Part shown: in pieces, positions 8,755 to 17,595 of the stretch
How the letters are laid out: each line of letters starts with the position of its first letter
Numbering within the stretch: the first letter of the stretch is position 1
Assembly: GCA_903833275.1 (NCBI GenBank)
Contig: CAILEP010000003.1
Location: 1 to 64,000, forward strand
Length of the DNA stretch: 64,000 nucleotides
Origin: an uncultured Bdellovibrionales bacterium
GTDB lineage: Bacteria > Bdellovibrionota > Bdellovibrionia > Bdellovibrionales > UBA1609
Direction: 5' to 3'
The notes under the pieces: generated by a model
Seen by the model: only the letters and a program-made list of their open reading frames with translations
Told to the model about the DNA's origin: nothing
The model's database searches: none
Made by a program: the position numbers and the translations under genes

Positions 8755-9765
8755 CTAACCGCGGACGGCAGCGCGAACCTTCTTCATCGTGGGCTCTGCA
8801 AGATCACGAGCTCTCATCCCGCCATCTTTTAAAATGGCATCGATTTTCTCGGGGTGACTTATCAAATCGTTATAAGTCAAAGCTGGCCCTTTAAAATACT
8901 CTTCAATACGTTCAAAAAGCATCTGCTTAACCTCACCCCAACCGACGCCTTCTCGATAGAGATTGGCGAGCTCATTAGCCTGGTTGATCGAAGAAAATTC
9001 TTTATATAGCGTGTACAACACCGAGCCTTTGGGTTCTTTCGGCGCCTCAGGTGGGGTCGAATCCGTGATAATTTTCATAATCATCTTGCGCATTTTTTTC
9101 GACTCTAAAAACAGTGGGATATGATTGCCGTAACTCTTACTCATTTTGCGCCCATCAAGACCCGGCACGACCGATTCAGCTTTTAGAAAATGATTTGGCA
9201 GCTTGAGCACATCACCGAAAACACGGTTGAACTTTTGGGCAATATCTCGAGCCACTTCAACGTGCTGAACCTGATCTTCACCGACCGGCACAATATCGGT
9301 ATTGAAAAGCAAAATATCGGCCGCCATCAATACGGGGTAAGAAAAAAGCCCCATCGAAATGCCAAAATCGAGATCTTCTTTTTCGGCTGTTTGATTTTCT
9401 TGAACTTTTGCTTTGTAGGCATGCGAGCGATTAAGCAACCCTTTTGGGGTCACGCACGAAAGAATCCAGGCAAGCTCGAAAATTTCAGGGACATCACTTT
9501 GCCGATAGATAACGGTGCGTTCGGGGTCGAGGCCGCAGGCAATCCAGGTCGCCGCAACGCTCAAGGTGTACTCACGTAATTCTTTTGGGTCTTGCACGGT
9601 GGTGAGCGCGTGATAGTCAGCAATAAAAAGCAAAGAGTGTTCGGCTTGCGAGACCAACTCAATACCGGGGCGAATGGCTCCAATATAATTGCCAATGTGA
9701 GGATGATTTGTTGGCTTAATACCGGTCAGTACGACTTTGGTTTCACTTGGCTTTGTTGCCTGCAC
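8755..9765 (-). CDS. trpS: Tryptophanyl-tRNA synthetase
   Basis: 336 residues, typical for a bacterial class I TrpRS. It charges tRNA-Trp. The first class I motif appears as HPHIGNYIGA (residues about 21-30) and the second as GRKMSKSYGN. SVAATWIACGLDPERTV and GEDQVQHVEVARDIA also fit the family. I chose the GTG at 9765 because a GGAG site lies six bases upstream. The adjacent in-frame TTG at 9768 would leave only three. The start overlaps the end of the sodC gene by 23 bases, so the two are probably co-transcribed and translationally coupled. Confidence 0.93.
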   Translation of the reverse strand: MQATKPSETKVVLTGIKPTNHPHIGNYIGAIRPGIELVSQAEHSLLFIADYHALTTVQDPKELREYTLSVAATWIACGLDPERTVIYRQSDVPEIFELAWILSCVTPKGLLNRSHAYKAKVQENQTAEKEDLDFGISMGLFSYPVLMAADILLFNTDIVPVGEDQVQHVEVARDIAQKFNRVFGDVLKLPNHFLKAESVVPGLDGRKMSKSYGNHIPLFLESKKMRKMIMKIITDSTPPEAPKEPKGSVLYTLYKEFSSINQANELANLYREGVGWGEVKQMLFERIEEYFKGPALTYNDLISHPEKIDAILKDGGMRARDLAEPTMKKVRAAVRG

Positions 9766-10321
9766 CAATAACTCCGCATGCTACGCGAGCGCCGGCGGCG
9801 CCCACTGGTTGAGACGTTAGGTCGTCGACATTTTTATGTACAATTACACCACGACCGGCGATCGGGCTTTTTACTCCGTCGAGACTGATACCTGTCACTT
9901 CGATTTCAAGATGGGCATTGCCTTTAGCATCTGCCGTTAGATTGCCAAGATCACCGGCATGATGATTTTCGCTCTCGGGCGCGCCATGGTTATGGCCGGC
10001 GGGGTTGTAGTGTCCACCAGCGCTTGCGGCATCAGGAGCACTGCAATCGCCAAACTCGTGAATGTGAAACCCATGTTTCGAATTCGGCTCAAGACCGGTT
10101 ACGTCGGCCACCACTTTAATTTTACCGAACTCTTCGGTGAAATTTACTTTGCCCGATACTTTGCTATCTTTTGTCGGGTTTAAATTCGCAACCGCGTAGT
10201 ACAAGCCAGCTTTCTTTTCGCTATCAGCACCGCAATGGTGATGAGCGCATCCGAAAACGAATGCCGCAAGCGCAGCAATTGAAAACTTAAAAGTAAGAGA
10301 TTTTAACGAGTTAGAACACAT
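9743..10321 (-). CDS. sodC: Cu-Zn superoxide dismutase, lipoprotein
   Basis: 192 residues. It dismutates superoxide in the periplasm. The signal ends in a lipobox (FVFGC), predicting a lipid-anchored form, followed by a His-rich HHHCG. Copper and zinc ligands are visible in HGFHIHEFGDCS, GGHYNPAGHNHG and the later GDLGNL. The C-terminal block has VIVHKNVDDL and GAAGARVACGVIG, with the disulfide and active-site Arg. An ATG at 10357 is in frame, but the ATG at 10321 follows AAAAGGAG and gives a normal lipoprotein signal. The 3' end overlaps trpS. Confidence 0.92.
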   Translation of the reverse strand: MCSNSLKSLTFKFSIAALAAFVFGCAHHHCGADSEKKAGLYYAVANLNPTKDSKVSGKVNFTEEFGKIKVVADVTGLEPNSKHGFHIHEFGDCSAPDAASAGGHYNPAGHNHGAPESENHHAGDLGNLTADAKGNAHLEIEVTGISLDGVKSPIAGRGVIVHKNVDDLTSQPVGAAGARVACGVIGAGNKAK

Positions 10322-10381
10322 AGCGAATGCTCCTTTTGGAGATCGATTAAAGAACACTGTTGGCGATTTAATTTACATTTC

Positions 10382-11641
10382 TCATTGTCGAGGCACAAGG
10401 TAATACAGTCGCCCTCTGTGGCGCATCACGCCACTCATCCGATCAGCCTCAGGGCCACTGCCCGCGAAAAGATCGACTCGGGCCGGGCCGCGAATGGCTC
10501 CACCAGAGTCTTGATCTACAACAAAGCGGGTAACGGTCTTGTAACCCACAGGCTCAACCGCCTGGAGGGCACCTGAGGCAGCTGGCGCAAACTCGGGCAT
10601 TTGAAATTGCAGAAACGCGAGCGCCCCTTTCGGAAAGAACTTACCGTCAGTCGCGATGGTTCGACCCGCTGTCACCTCGGCCCCAAAACTCGAGAGTGCT
10701 CCGCCTTTTAGGCTTTGAAAAAATATAAAGCTCGGGTTCTCATCCATCAAAGCTCTCGCCCGATCTTTAGGTAACGAACGCAAGTAAGCCTCAATCTTCT
10801 GGCGAGACATTTTATCTTTCGGTATCTTATCAAACAGATTTTTGCCGATCGAAACATAGGGGTAGCCATTTTGATCGGCATAACCGACTCGAATTTCACG
10901 ACCCGGCTTTGGCCCGTTAGTCAAAACCACGCGCCCCGACCCTTGGGTGTGCAAAAAAAATGCATCAATGGGGTCGACCCATGCCAAAACTTTCGCCGTC
11001 TTGTTTAACGAATCACGCTCAATCTGTTCGCGAGTTAAATATGGCGCGATAGCACTCGCTTGCGGCGGCTCAGCTGAAACAAGGCGAGCTCTCAAAACGC
11101 CTTCGAGCGGCTTAAATTCGACGGCTGGGTTTCGAAACGCCGCATAGGCGTGTTCAAAATCCCCGAGGCGAATCGTCAAAAGATCTTTCGGGGTTTCATA
11201 AAGCGCTTCACTGAATTCATCTGTGCGTTTCACTGAACCTTGCAGGGTGGGCTCGTAGTACGAGGTGATAAAAACATCACCCCACTCGCGGTCACCGTAA
11301 ACCTCAAGAAACTCAAACTTTTCATCAATGATTTTTAAATACTCTTGCCCTGAAGGGTCGCGCTTAAGCGAATCAAGCAATACCTGAAGAGAATCGATGT
11401 ATTTACTTGTTGCTATTTTCTTAGGGCCAAACCGTAAAGTCTCCGCGGCTGCCCCTGCCACCTTTAATCTAGAAATATTCTTCTCTAAGGCCTCGGCCAT
11501 ATTTGCAAAACGGAGATCATCGACGATCTGCAATGGCGACAGGCTCGAAGTCGGCCGCATGGCTTCTTCGCTCGATCGCACCGGGGCGCGAGCGCACGAC
11601 GTAAGAACGCAAAAAAGCGAGAAACACAGCTTAAACTTCAC
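10382..11641 (-). CDS. mltA: Membrane-bound lytic murein transglycosylase A
   Basis: 419 residues. It cleaves the MurNAc-GlcNAc bond of peptidoglycan, producing 1,6-anhydro ends. It has a lipoprotein signal (LFCVLTSCARAP) and the MltA domain with TSYYEPTLQGS, DPIDAFFLHTQGSGRV, and the C-terminal 3D domain FVVDQDSGGAIRGPARVDLF, which contains catalytic Asp residues in the family. The GTG start at 11641 is followed by Lys/Phe and a hydrophobic stretch. It lies on the same strand upstream of sodC (60-base gap) and is divergent from the gene at 11730. Confidence 0.92.
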   Translation of the reverse strand: MKFKLCFSLFCVLTSCARAPVRSSEEAMRPTSSLSPLQIVDDLRFANMAEALEKNISRLKVAGAAAETLRFGPKKIATSKYIDSLQVLLDSLKRDPSGQEYLKIIDEKFEFLEVYGDREWGDVFITSYYEPTLQGSVKRTDEFSEALYETPKDLLTIRLGDFEHAYAAFRNPAVEFKPLEGVLRARLVSAEPPQASAIAPYLTREQIERDSLNKTAKVLAWVDPIDAFFLHTQGSGRVVLTNGPKPGREIRVGYADQNGYPYVSIGKNLFDKIPKDKMSRQKIEAYLRSLPKDRARALMDENPSFIFFQSLKGGALSSFGAEVTAGRTIATDGKFFPKGALAFLQFQMPEFAPAASGALQAVEPVGYKTVTRFVVDQDSGGAIRGPARVDLFAGSGPEADRMSGVMRHRGRLYYLVPRQ

Positions 11642-11729
11642 GCTTTCAGCATGCGAGACTTTACTGTCGCTGACAACATTTTTGGCTTGTTGATTGCAGT
11701 ATCAACCCACAAGCGAGGCGACAGGTCTT

Positions 11730-12884
11730 ATGTTACATATATTTGAAGCTAGGTTACCCAAATTGCTCTCTCTGCCTAAAGTGTTGACACTTTCGACGCT
11801 CGTGGCGCTCACGCTATCGGCTCACTCTCCAGCGGCGTTTGCGACCGGTAATACTCTACGCCCGACTGGTTCTGCTGACGCCCAATCGAAATACGTAGGT
11901 ATTTTAGAAACAATCGAACAGGCCAAGGCTAGGCGCAACACTCCGACAACCGGAGATCTCGCCGCCAACGTCGTTCAAAACAGCTTTCTTGACCCCAATG
12001 AGCGCCACCCAATTGATGCCTTCAGTATGCTTCAAGAGGCCCCGGCCGGTGCCTACGTTGCGGTCGGCACCGAACGCTGCTTTATGATGGCTGTCTTGCT
12101 AAACCAAATCACGCGCCTTGTGTGCATAGACCGCGACCCGCAGGTTGTGCTCTACAATATGGTCAATACCGCTCTTTTGAAACTATCTAGCTCTCGCCAA
12201 AATTATTTAAACTTGAGGTTGAACGAGCACGCGAGCATTTGGCAATCAAAAGCTAAAATGGCCCCCCATCTGAGCGTCGACGAAAAGGCCCTTTTGTCAG
12301 ATGATCGCGCCTTTGCATTTTGGCACAAAAAAATTCGAAACGAAAAACGCTTCGCTGCGTTTCATACCCCATCGCCTGACACTGCCGAGCGCTACCCATA
12401 TGGGCGCGCTAACTACCTCTTTGAAGATTCAGGCTACGCGCGATTGGCTGCGCTTGCCAAAGAAGATGCAATCCAAAGCGACCTCGTACAACTGAGCGAT
12501 GATCTAGATCTAATCAAAATCTTTGCTGACCTCGACAAGCGCGCTACTCAGATTTCGGTGGTTGATATCAGCAATGCCTGGTGGAAGAACTATGGCGGAA
12601 TAAAAAATTTGAGCACTGTGGCCGAACTGCTCGTGCGCCGCAACGATTTACAGGCCCGCGTCGTTTACACCACCTGGATCAATAAAACCGGAAATTTTGC
12701 CGGCTGGAGCTATGGCGGCGCCGACATTCAATCTATTTCTCACCCCAAAGACTTCACCCAGTTTTTAAACTATATGGCTCGCCTCGAACGCCGAGCCACA
12801 CTTTTCTCGCTAAAGCCCGAAGAGGCGAACCGCCTTAACTCATTCAAGTATATCGAGGGCTGCCGCGAGTTATTGCAGCCTTAG
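11730..12884 (+). CDS. Secreted protein, possible distant SAM-methyltransferase-like fold
   Basis: 384 residues with a signal peptide ending about SPAAFA. The central segment GAYVAVGTERCFMMAVLL...ITRLVCIDRDPQVVLYNMVNTALLKL resembles the start of a Rossmann fold. It also resembles a family in which a 'GAYLGVGP...' strand is followed by a 'DIRR' acidic strand end. This is a weak, remembered likeness. A later VVDISNAWWKNYGGIKNL fits a further strand of the same fold. I chose the ATG at 11730 because it follows GAGGCGACAG and gives a clean signal. An upstream TTG at 11694 is also in frame. Divergent from mltA. Function unknown. Confidence 0.65.
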   Translation: MLHIFEARLPKLLSLPKVLTLSTLVALTLSAHSPAAFATGNTLRPTGSADAQSKYVGILETIEQAKARRNTPTTGDLAANVVQNSFLDPNERHPIDAFSMLQEAPAGAYVAVGTERCFMMAVLLNQITRLVCIDRDPQVVLYNMVNTALLKLSSSRQNYLNLRLNEHASIWQSKAKMAPHLSVDEKALLSDDRAFAFWHKKIRNEKRFAAFHTPSPDTAERYPYGRANYLFEDSGYARLAALAKEDAIQSDLVQLSDDLDLIKIFADLDKRATQISVVDISNAWWKNYGGIKNLSTVAELLVRRNDLQARVVYTTWINKTGNFAGWSYGGADIQSISHPKDFTQFLNYMARLERRATLFSLKPEEANRLNSFKYIEGCRELLQP

Positions 12885-13059
12885 CCACCACTTAGGCAAA
12901 TGTAAATTTTTACCACTCTGTACAAACAATTTACGGCGCTCGGTTTGTGAGAAATTCAGATCGAACACGCTCAAATATAAATCAGCGGCTCGCCGCACTG
13001 GCCGCGAGATTGCTCATATCCTGAGTCGTAGTTAAATTTAAAATCGACCAGGAGTCTTT

Positions 13060-13794
13060 ATGAACAATTTACTTGCGACCAATTGCCCTCGTTGCGCACA
13101 GCCGATCGACAATGCTCGTCTCAGCGCCGAAGTGGTGGTCTGCAATCATTGCGGCTTTTCACCCGAAACACGTGCGATTGCAAATCAAGAGAAGTACGAG
13201 CGCCAATATGTGAAAGGCCTTGTGCTTGCAGCGATCTTAATCGTCGCCTCATTTATTCATGTGGTCGAATGGGATCAGTATTTTTTTACGATCATCCCGC
13301 TGAAAATGCGACAAATCGTGGGTGCGGCTTCAAATGAAGACTTGCGCAAAATCGTACAGATTTGCGAAGTGCGATTGCGCCACGCTTGTGTTGAAAAGGC
13401 CCTAGCTGAGCTTTCAGTTAAAGAGCCGACAAACTCTGATGTTATGTATGATCTTGGTGAAATCTTGCGCAAAACATACCAGACTGCCGGCGCCGTAGCG
13501 GCTTACCGCGCGCACTTTGCTCGCGGCGGTAACAACCCAGAAGCCGCCTTTCAAATGGCCAAGATTATGCAGTTCAATGGCCAATATAACGAGGCCCAGG
13601 CATTTTATTCGCGCGCACTCTTAGCTCGCCCGAACGTTTTGCAAATTACGGTTGTACAGGCTTACGTTGATATGTTGATTAAGCTCGGCAAGACGGTCGA
13701 TGCAAAAAATGTTATTGATGATATTCGAAAAAATGCCGGCCCCACGGCTCACTACTTTATGGCCAAAGAATACGATTCGATCAGCCAGCGCTAA
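13060..13794 (+). CDS. Zinc-ribbon, single-pass membrane TPR protein
   Basis: 244 residues. The N terminus has a four-Cys zinc ribbon (CPRCAQPID...VVVCNHCGFSP). One transmembrane helix follows near residues 48-70 (GLVLAAILIVASFIHVVEW). The C-terminal half is helical with TPR-like repeats (DVMYDLGEILRKTYQTAGAV, PEAAFQMAKIMQFNGQYNEA, ITVVQAYVDMLIKLGKTVDA). The ribbon is probably cytoplasmic and the TPR part periplasmic. It is likely an assembly or scaffold protein, but its partners are not evident. A GGAG site (AGGAGTCTTT) precedes the ATG. Confidence 0.75.
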   Translation: MNNLLATNCPRCAQPIDNARLSAEVVVCNHCGFSPETRAIANQEKYERQYVKGLVLAAILIVASFIHVVEWDQYFFTIIPLKMRQIVGAASNEDLRKIVQICEVRLRHACVEKALAELSVKEPTNSDVMYDLGEILRKTYQTAGAVAAYRAHFARGGNNPEAAFQMAKIMQFNGQYNEAQAFYSRALLARPNVLQITVVQAYVDMLIKLGKTVDAKNVIDDIRKNAGPTAHYFMAKEYDSISQR

Positions 13795-13814
13795 AAGGTC
13801 GATGCCCGACCTTT
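13794..13814. terminator. Hairpin between convergent genes
   Basis: An 8-bp stem (AAAGGTCG paired with CGACCTTT) around a five-base ATGCC loop begins at the last base of the TPR-gene stop codon. Only a short T tract follows, so it is a weak intrinsic terminator on either strand. Confidence 0.4.
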
Positions 13815-13816
13815 GC

Positions 13817-13842
13817 TGAATGGCTTTACTGAATGGCTTTAC
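13817..13842. repeat. Tandem 13-bp duplication at the 3' end of the M1 peptidase gene
   Basis: TGAATGGCTTTAC occurs twice in direct succession (13817-13829 and 13830-13842). The second copy contains the aminopeptidase stop codon (13839-13841). Probably a small slippage duplication with no function. Confidence 0.8.
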
Positions 13843-16541
13843 TGGTTGTATTTTCTAACAGCAATACAGCGACTGTCTTCGTCCCACTTCTCTAGTAGGG
13901 GTTTACGAACGGTCGCTGGCCAACTCAAACCCTCTTTACGCAACATCGAATCAAGCTTAGCATTGGCCAAAGAGTCGCAATAGACCGGGGCCAGGGTCCA
14001 AGCCAAATCAGCCTGAAAGGGCTCGTCTCGCTTGGTCAACCATACGGTTTGAAGCGATTTATAAATCTCATCAGCAAAGGGCGCCAAAGCTTCGCGCTGC
14101 ATGAGCGGAAACAAATTGCGTGTCACCCGACGATTCTCGTCAAAAGAAAATTCGCTCGCATCGGTCGAGATTCGCTCGAGATAATCTTTTTTGGAGGCTA
14201 GGTCAGGCCGCACTACCCGACTCGAAAGTGCAAACTTGAGAGCCGAATCAGAATGATCACGCTTAAGTTCTTTTTCAATTAGCTTCTCGCACGAATCAGA
14301 GCCAATTCGGCAAAAGGCCACGATGGCCTCCCAACGGCGGTCTTCATCTTGCAAAGTACCAAGCATTTTCGTCAGGCGCTCGGCCTGGGCATTTTCACCC
14401 ACAGATCGCAAATACAAATCTACAAAAAGACGATTTAGATCACTGCCCACCGGGGTTGAGCTCGCCCGCGACCAAAGCACCTGTGAGTAGTTTCTCTTCT
14501 GATCTTCGTAGTGCCGTCGATCATCTTCGGTTGTACGCGGCCAAAAATAGGAAACCGAATCAAAATCATGCCGACCATCACCAATTGTGTGAGCGGCAAT
14601 CATTTTTAGTACATCTGAATCGGTTTCGTACTGAAGGGCTTGCAGGGCCATTGATGAAAAATCAGCAAGCTTCATCTTTTGATCGCGCACCATGTTCCAG
14701 AGGTCGCCCCAAATCGACTGACGCAGTAAAACATCCGAGACCTGACTAAGGTGGGCCTTCAGAAACTCAATACTCTTTGGGTCTAAGCGAACTTTGACGT
14801 AAGCCTGATCGTCGACATTGGCGTAGATCATATCTGGGCAGGTATAGGGCTGCTGTGAATGAATTTCGATCGAACCTTCTTTGTCAGCCACACCTTGAAA
14901 ATCAGAGGCGCCGTCAGAAATGACCTTGCCGTCTTTGAAGTTATAGCGTCCGATCTTCAATGAGTGGGTTCTTGGAGTCTTGCCAAGATTGCGAATATCA
15001 ACCCGGTAGACCTCGGGCTTACAAGAATAACTCACTTCAATCTCGTCGACACCAGTGGTGGTCAGCCAATCCGCAAACCATTTTTTAAGATCCTTTTTAG
15101 TCGCCACCTCAAACGCGCCCGCAAAATCTGCAAGCGTCGTGTTTTTATAAGCATAGGTCTTAAAATAGAATTGCAGAGCCAACCGAAATTGCTCATCACC
15201 GACATAATGATAGAGCTCTTGCAATACAGCGGCACCTTTGCCGTAAGTAATATTGTCAAAATTAGTATACGCCTCATTGGTGTTACGAATTCGACCCGAA
15301 ATGGGGTGCGTGACTACAGACAAGTCTTGCCAAAGAGCATCGATCTTACGCGAATGCAGAAGTGACCAACCCTCTGTGTATTCTGTGCCACCAACTTCAG
15401 AAATCGAGGCCATCACGGTCGCGAAACTTTCATTGAGCCAAAGATCATTCCACCACTTCATGGTGACAAGATCGCCAAACCATTGGTGAGCCATTTCGTG
15501 CAAAATAACATTGGCGGTGATCGCTCGCTCGTTACGCGTGGCCCCGCCGCGCTTCACGAGCCTTTCGGTAAAAGTGACGGCGCCCACATTCTCCATCGCC
15601 CCGGCGTTAAATTCGGGCACGATAATTTGATCGTACTTCTCGAAGGGGTAAGGCATCCCAAAATAACCCTCGTAAAACCTTAGCCCTTGCTCGGTGATTT
15701 TCAGCCACTCTTTCGAATCGACATATTTAGCAAACGATCGGCGAGCCCAGAGTCGAGTCTTTACAGTTTTGTAATGACCCTCAAACGAAACATAGGGGCC
15801 CGCGACCAAAGCGTACAAATAGGTGCTGATTGGGGCCGTCTCGCGAAAATCCCAACGGACCATATCTTTAACTGGGCCATCTTCGCTCTTCTTCGATATC
15901 TCAGTGTAGTTGGCGATCACTTGCCATTTGCTCGGAGCGACCACAGACAACTTTAAAGGGGCCTTAATATCAGGCTGATCAAAAAACGGCGCCCAACGAT
16001 TGGCATCAAACGGCTCGAACTTTGTATAGAGATAAATATTGTGATCTTCGTGATCTTCAAAGCGATGCAAGCCAGCCCCGGTGTGCGAATACTCGTGGGT
16101 AAAATGAATTTCAACCGTGTTGAAACCCACCTTCAACTGACCCGCGGGCAATCGAACAAATAGTGGCCCTCGCTCTATCTTAGTTAACTTTTCGCCGTTC
16201 AGAATCAAACTGTGAATCTCGCCACCTTGAAAATCGACCATCAAATCTTCGGCAACCAAACTTTTCGCTTTGCCGGCAAGCTGAAATTGAATATTTTGAA
16301 TACCCGAAAAAGTATCACCCGAGTCATTCACCGTGGTCTCAAGGTTGTACTTTACATCCGACACTTGGCGAGCCCGCCACTCAGCTGAAGCCTGACTCAG
16401 AGCTTTGTCTTTCAAAATATTGAGAGACTCACTCGCCGCCAAATCATCTCGCGTCGAATTGTGGGTACAACCAGCAAGCGCGAGCCCAAGCACCAATGCA
16501 ATTATTATGTTTCGCTTGGCCATGTGTTTGCATTCGCTCAT
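13839..16541 (-). CDS. M1 family aminopeptidase, lipoprotein (PepN/aminopeptidase N type)
   Basis: 900 residues. A zinc metallopeptidase that removes N-terminal residues. Family marks are the substrate motif GAMENVG, the zinc site HEMAHQWFGD followed by LWLNESFA, and the N-terminal beta domain (FEPFDANRWAPFFDQPDIKAPL). A lipobox (LGLALAGC) in the first 30 residues predicts a lipid-anchored envelope location, unlike the cytoplasmic PepN of E. coli. The ATG at 16541 has a GGAG site inside the end of the upstream gene. A second ATG at 16523 (MAKRN) would also keep the signal. It is the last gene of an operon with a fused E1 and an acyltransferase-like protein. Confidence 0.93.
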   Translation of the reverse strand: MSECKHMAKRNIIIALVLGLALAGCTHNSTRDDLAASESLNILKDKALSQASAEWRARQVSDVKYNLETTVNDSGDTFSGIQNIQFQLAGKAKSLVAEDLMVDFQGGEIHSLILNGEKLTKIERGPLFVRLPAGQLKVGFNTVEIHFTHEYSHTGAGLHRFEDHEDHNIYLYTKFEPFDANRWAPFFDQPDIKAPLKLSVVAPSKWQVIANYTEISKKSEDGPVKDMVRWDFRETAPISTYLYALVAGPYVSFEGHYKTVKTRLWARRSFAKYVDSKEWLKITEQGLRFYEGYFGMPYPFEKYDQIIVPEFNAGAMENVGAVTFTERLVKRGGATRNERAITANVILHEMAHQWFGDLVTMKWWNDLWLNESFATVMASISEVGGTEYTEGWSLLHSRKIDALWQDLSVVTHPISGRIRNTNEAYTNFDNITYGKGAAVLQELYHYVGDEQFRLALQFYFKTYAYKNTTLADFAGAFEVATKKDLKKWFADWLTTTGVDEIEVSYSCKPEVYRVDIRNLGKTPRTHSLKIGRYNFKDGKVISDGASDFQGVADKEGSIEIHSQQPYTCPDMIYANVDDQAYVKVRLDPKSIEFLKAHLSQVSDVLLRQSIWGDLWNMVRDQKMKLADFSSMALQALQYETDSDVLKMIAAHTIGDGRHDFDSVSYFWPRTTEDDRRHYEDQKRNYSQVLWSRASSTPVGSDLNRLFVDLYLRSVGENAQAERLTKMLGTLQDEDRRWEAIVAFCRIGSDSCEKLIEKELKRDHSDSALKFALSSRVVRPDLASKKDYLERISTDASEFSFDENRRVTRNLFPLMQREALAPFADEIYKSLQTVWLTKRDEPFQADLAWTLAPVYCDSLANAKLDSMLRKEGLSWPATVRKPLLEKWDEDSRCIAVRKYNQ

Positions 16542-16542
16542 A

Positions 16543-17595
16543 TTAAACTCCACTCAAGGTGAGAAACTCTTTTGATCGTTCTTTAAAATCGTTTTTCGAC
16601 ATAAATTTCTTCCAACGGTTCTTAACTAGTGTTTGGCCAATAGCACCGCCAAGACTTGCGCCAGGGCCCAAAAGCCAAAGCTGATCTGGCATAAACTCTT
16701 TCAGCGCCACAGTGATCGATGTGGTAAAATCATAGGGCGCATAAACTTGATGCCCCAAGGTGTATTCATAAAGCTCTTGTTGCCCAGTCGAATAAGGTTG
16801 CCAAATATGCCCACGCCCATCGATTAGCGGGGTGTGCGGCTTGTGAAAAATATCAGGTGAAATCATTTCAAGCGCACGCTTTGAAGTCTCAAACAACAGC
16901 GGCGTGTGAAAAGCGGCGTGATTAATTAACTGAAAGGGGTAGTCTCCAGTACGCGGCAGACCCTTTAACATAAAATCAAGACCGGCTTTATCACCGCCAA
17001 TCACGATAAAGCCGCCGAGCCAAATTGAAATATAGGCCTGACCCAAGCGCCCCTCATGAGAAGCCAACTCTTCAAGCTTAGCATAGACGGCTCGCTGTCG
17101 AACGCCGTCGGGTTGCCAGTTGTCGTCAACCGCGGGGTAAATAATTTGGCCGCCGACGATCTCTTGCTTCATCATTGAGCCCATGGTTTGAATGAGCTGA
17201 AATGACCCTGCCCAATCGAGAGCGCCGCCAAACGCAAGCGCTAAATACCACCCCATCGAATTGCCGCAAATCGCGACAATTTCATATTTATCTCGGTCGA
17301 TATTCATAAAGTCGCAATAGCTACAAGCATAGATTAAGGCCGACGCGTGCTCACCGCGAGTGTGAATGCCGGGTGAGAACTTTTCGCGATTGTCGAGTTC
17401 AGAAATTGTGGGCTCGCCAATTTGGCGCCGACGTTCGTCGATATCACTGATAAATTCAGCGTACTTCGACTGATACTTCTTAAGGTAACCAAGAGTTTCG
17501 CTAGTGTAAGAACCACGACCCGGGCAGATGACAACGATGCGTTGTTTCTGCGATGGCCCGCCGACTTGGATATCAGAACCGGCAGAGCTACTCAT
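16543..17595 (-). CDS. Malonyl-CoA:ACP transacylase-like protein
   Basis: 350 residues. The fold matches FabD-type acyltransferases: an early VVICPGRGS, the nucleophile elbow AICGNSMGWYLALAFGGAL with Ser in GNSMG, and a later HAAFHTPLL holding the probable catalytic His. The usual GHSxG is GNSMG here. FabD normally loads malonate on acyl carrier protein, but substrate specificity cannot be read and this may be a specialised acyltransferase. Its start overlaps the stop of the upstream fused E1 by four bases and its stop is one base from the peptidase ATG, so the three genes are one coupled unit. Confidence 0.75.
   Translation of the reverse strand: MSSSAGSDIQVGGPSQKQRIVVICPGRGSYTSETLGYLKKYQSKYAEFISDIDERRRQIGEPTISELDNREKFSPGIHTRGEHASALIYACSYCDFMNIDRDKYEIVAICGNSMGWYLALAFGGALDWAGSFQLIQTMGSMMKQEIVGGQIIYPAVDDNWQPDGVRQRAVYAKLEELASHEGRLGQAYISIWLGGFIVIGGDKAGLDFMLKGLPRTGDYPFQLINHAAFHTPLLFETSKRALEMISPDIFHKPHTPLIDGRGHIWQPYSTGQQELYEYTLGHQVYAPYDFTTSITVALKEFMPDQLWLLGPGASLGGAIGQTLVKNRWKKFMSKNDFKERSKEFLTLSGV

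Noticed and set aside
12885-13059. Possible small RNA or regulatory element in a 175-base gap
   Set aside because: Only a GCGGC/GCCGC stem with a short loop and A/T-rich DNA were seen. There is no T run or conserved fold, and the gap may just hold the promoter of the TPR gene.
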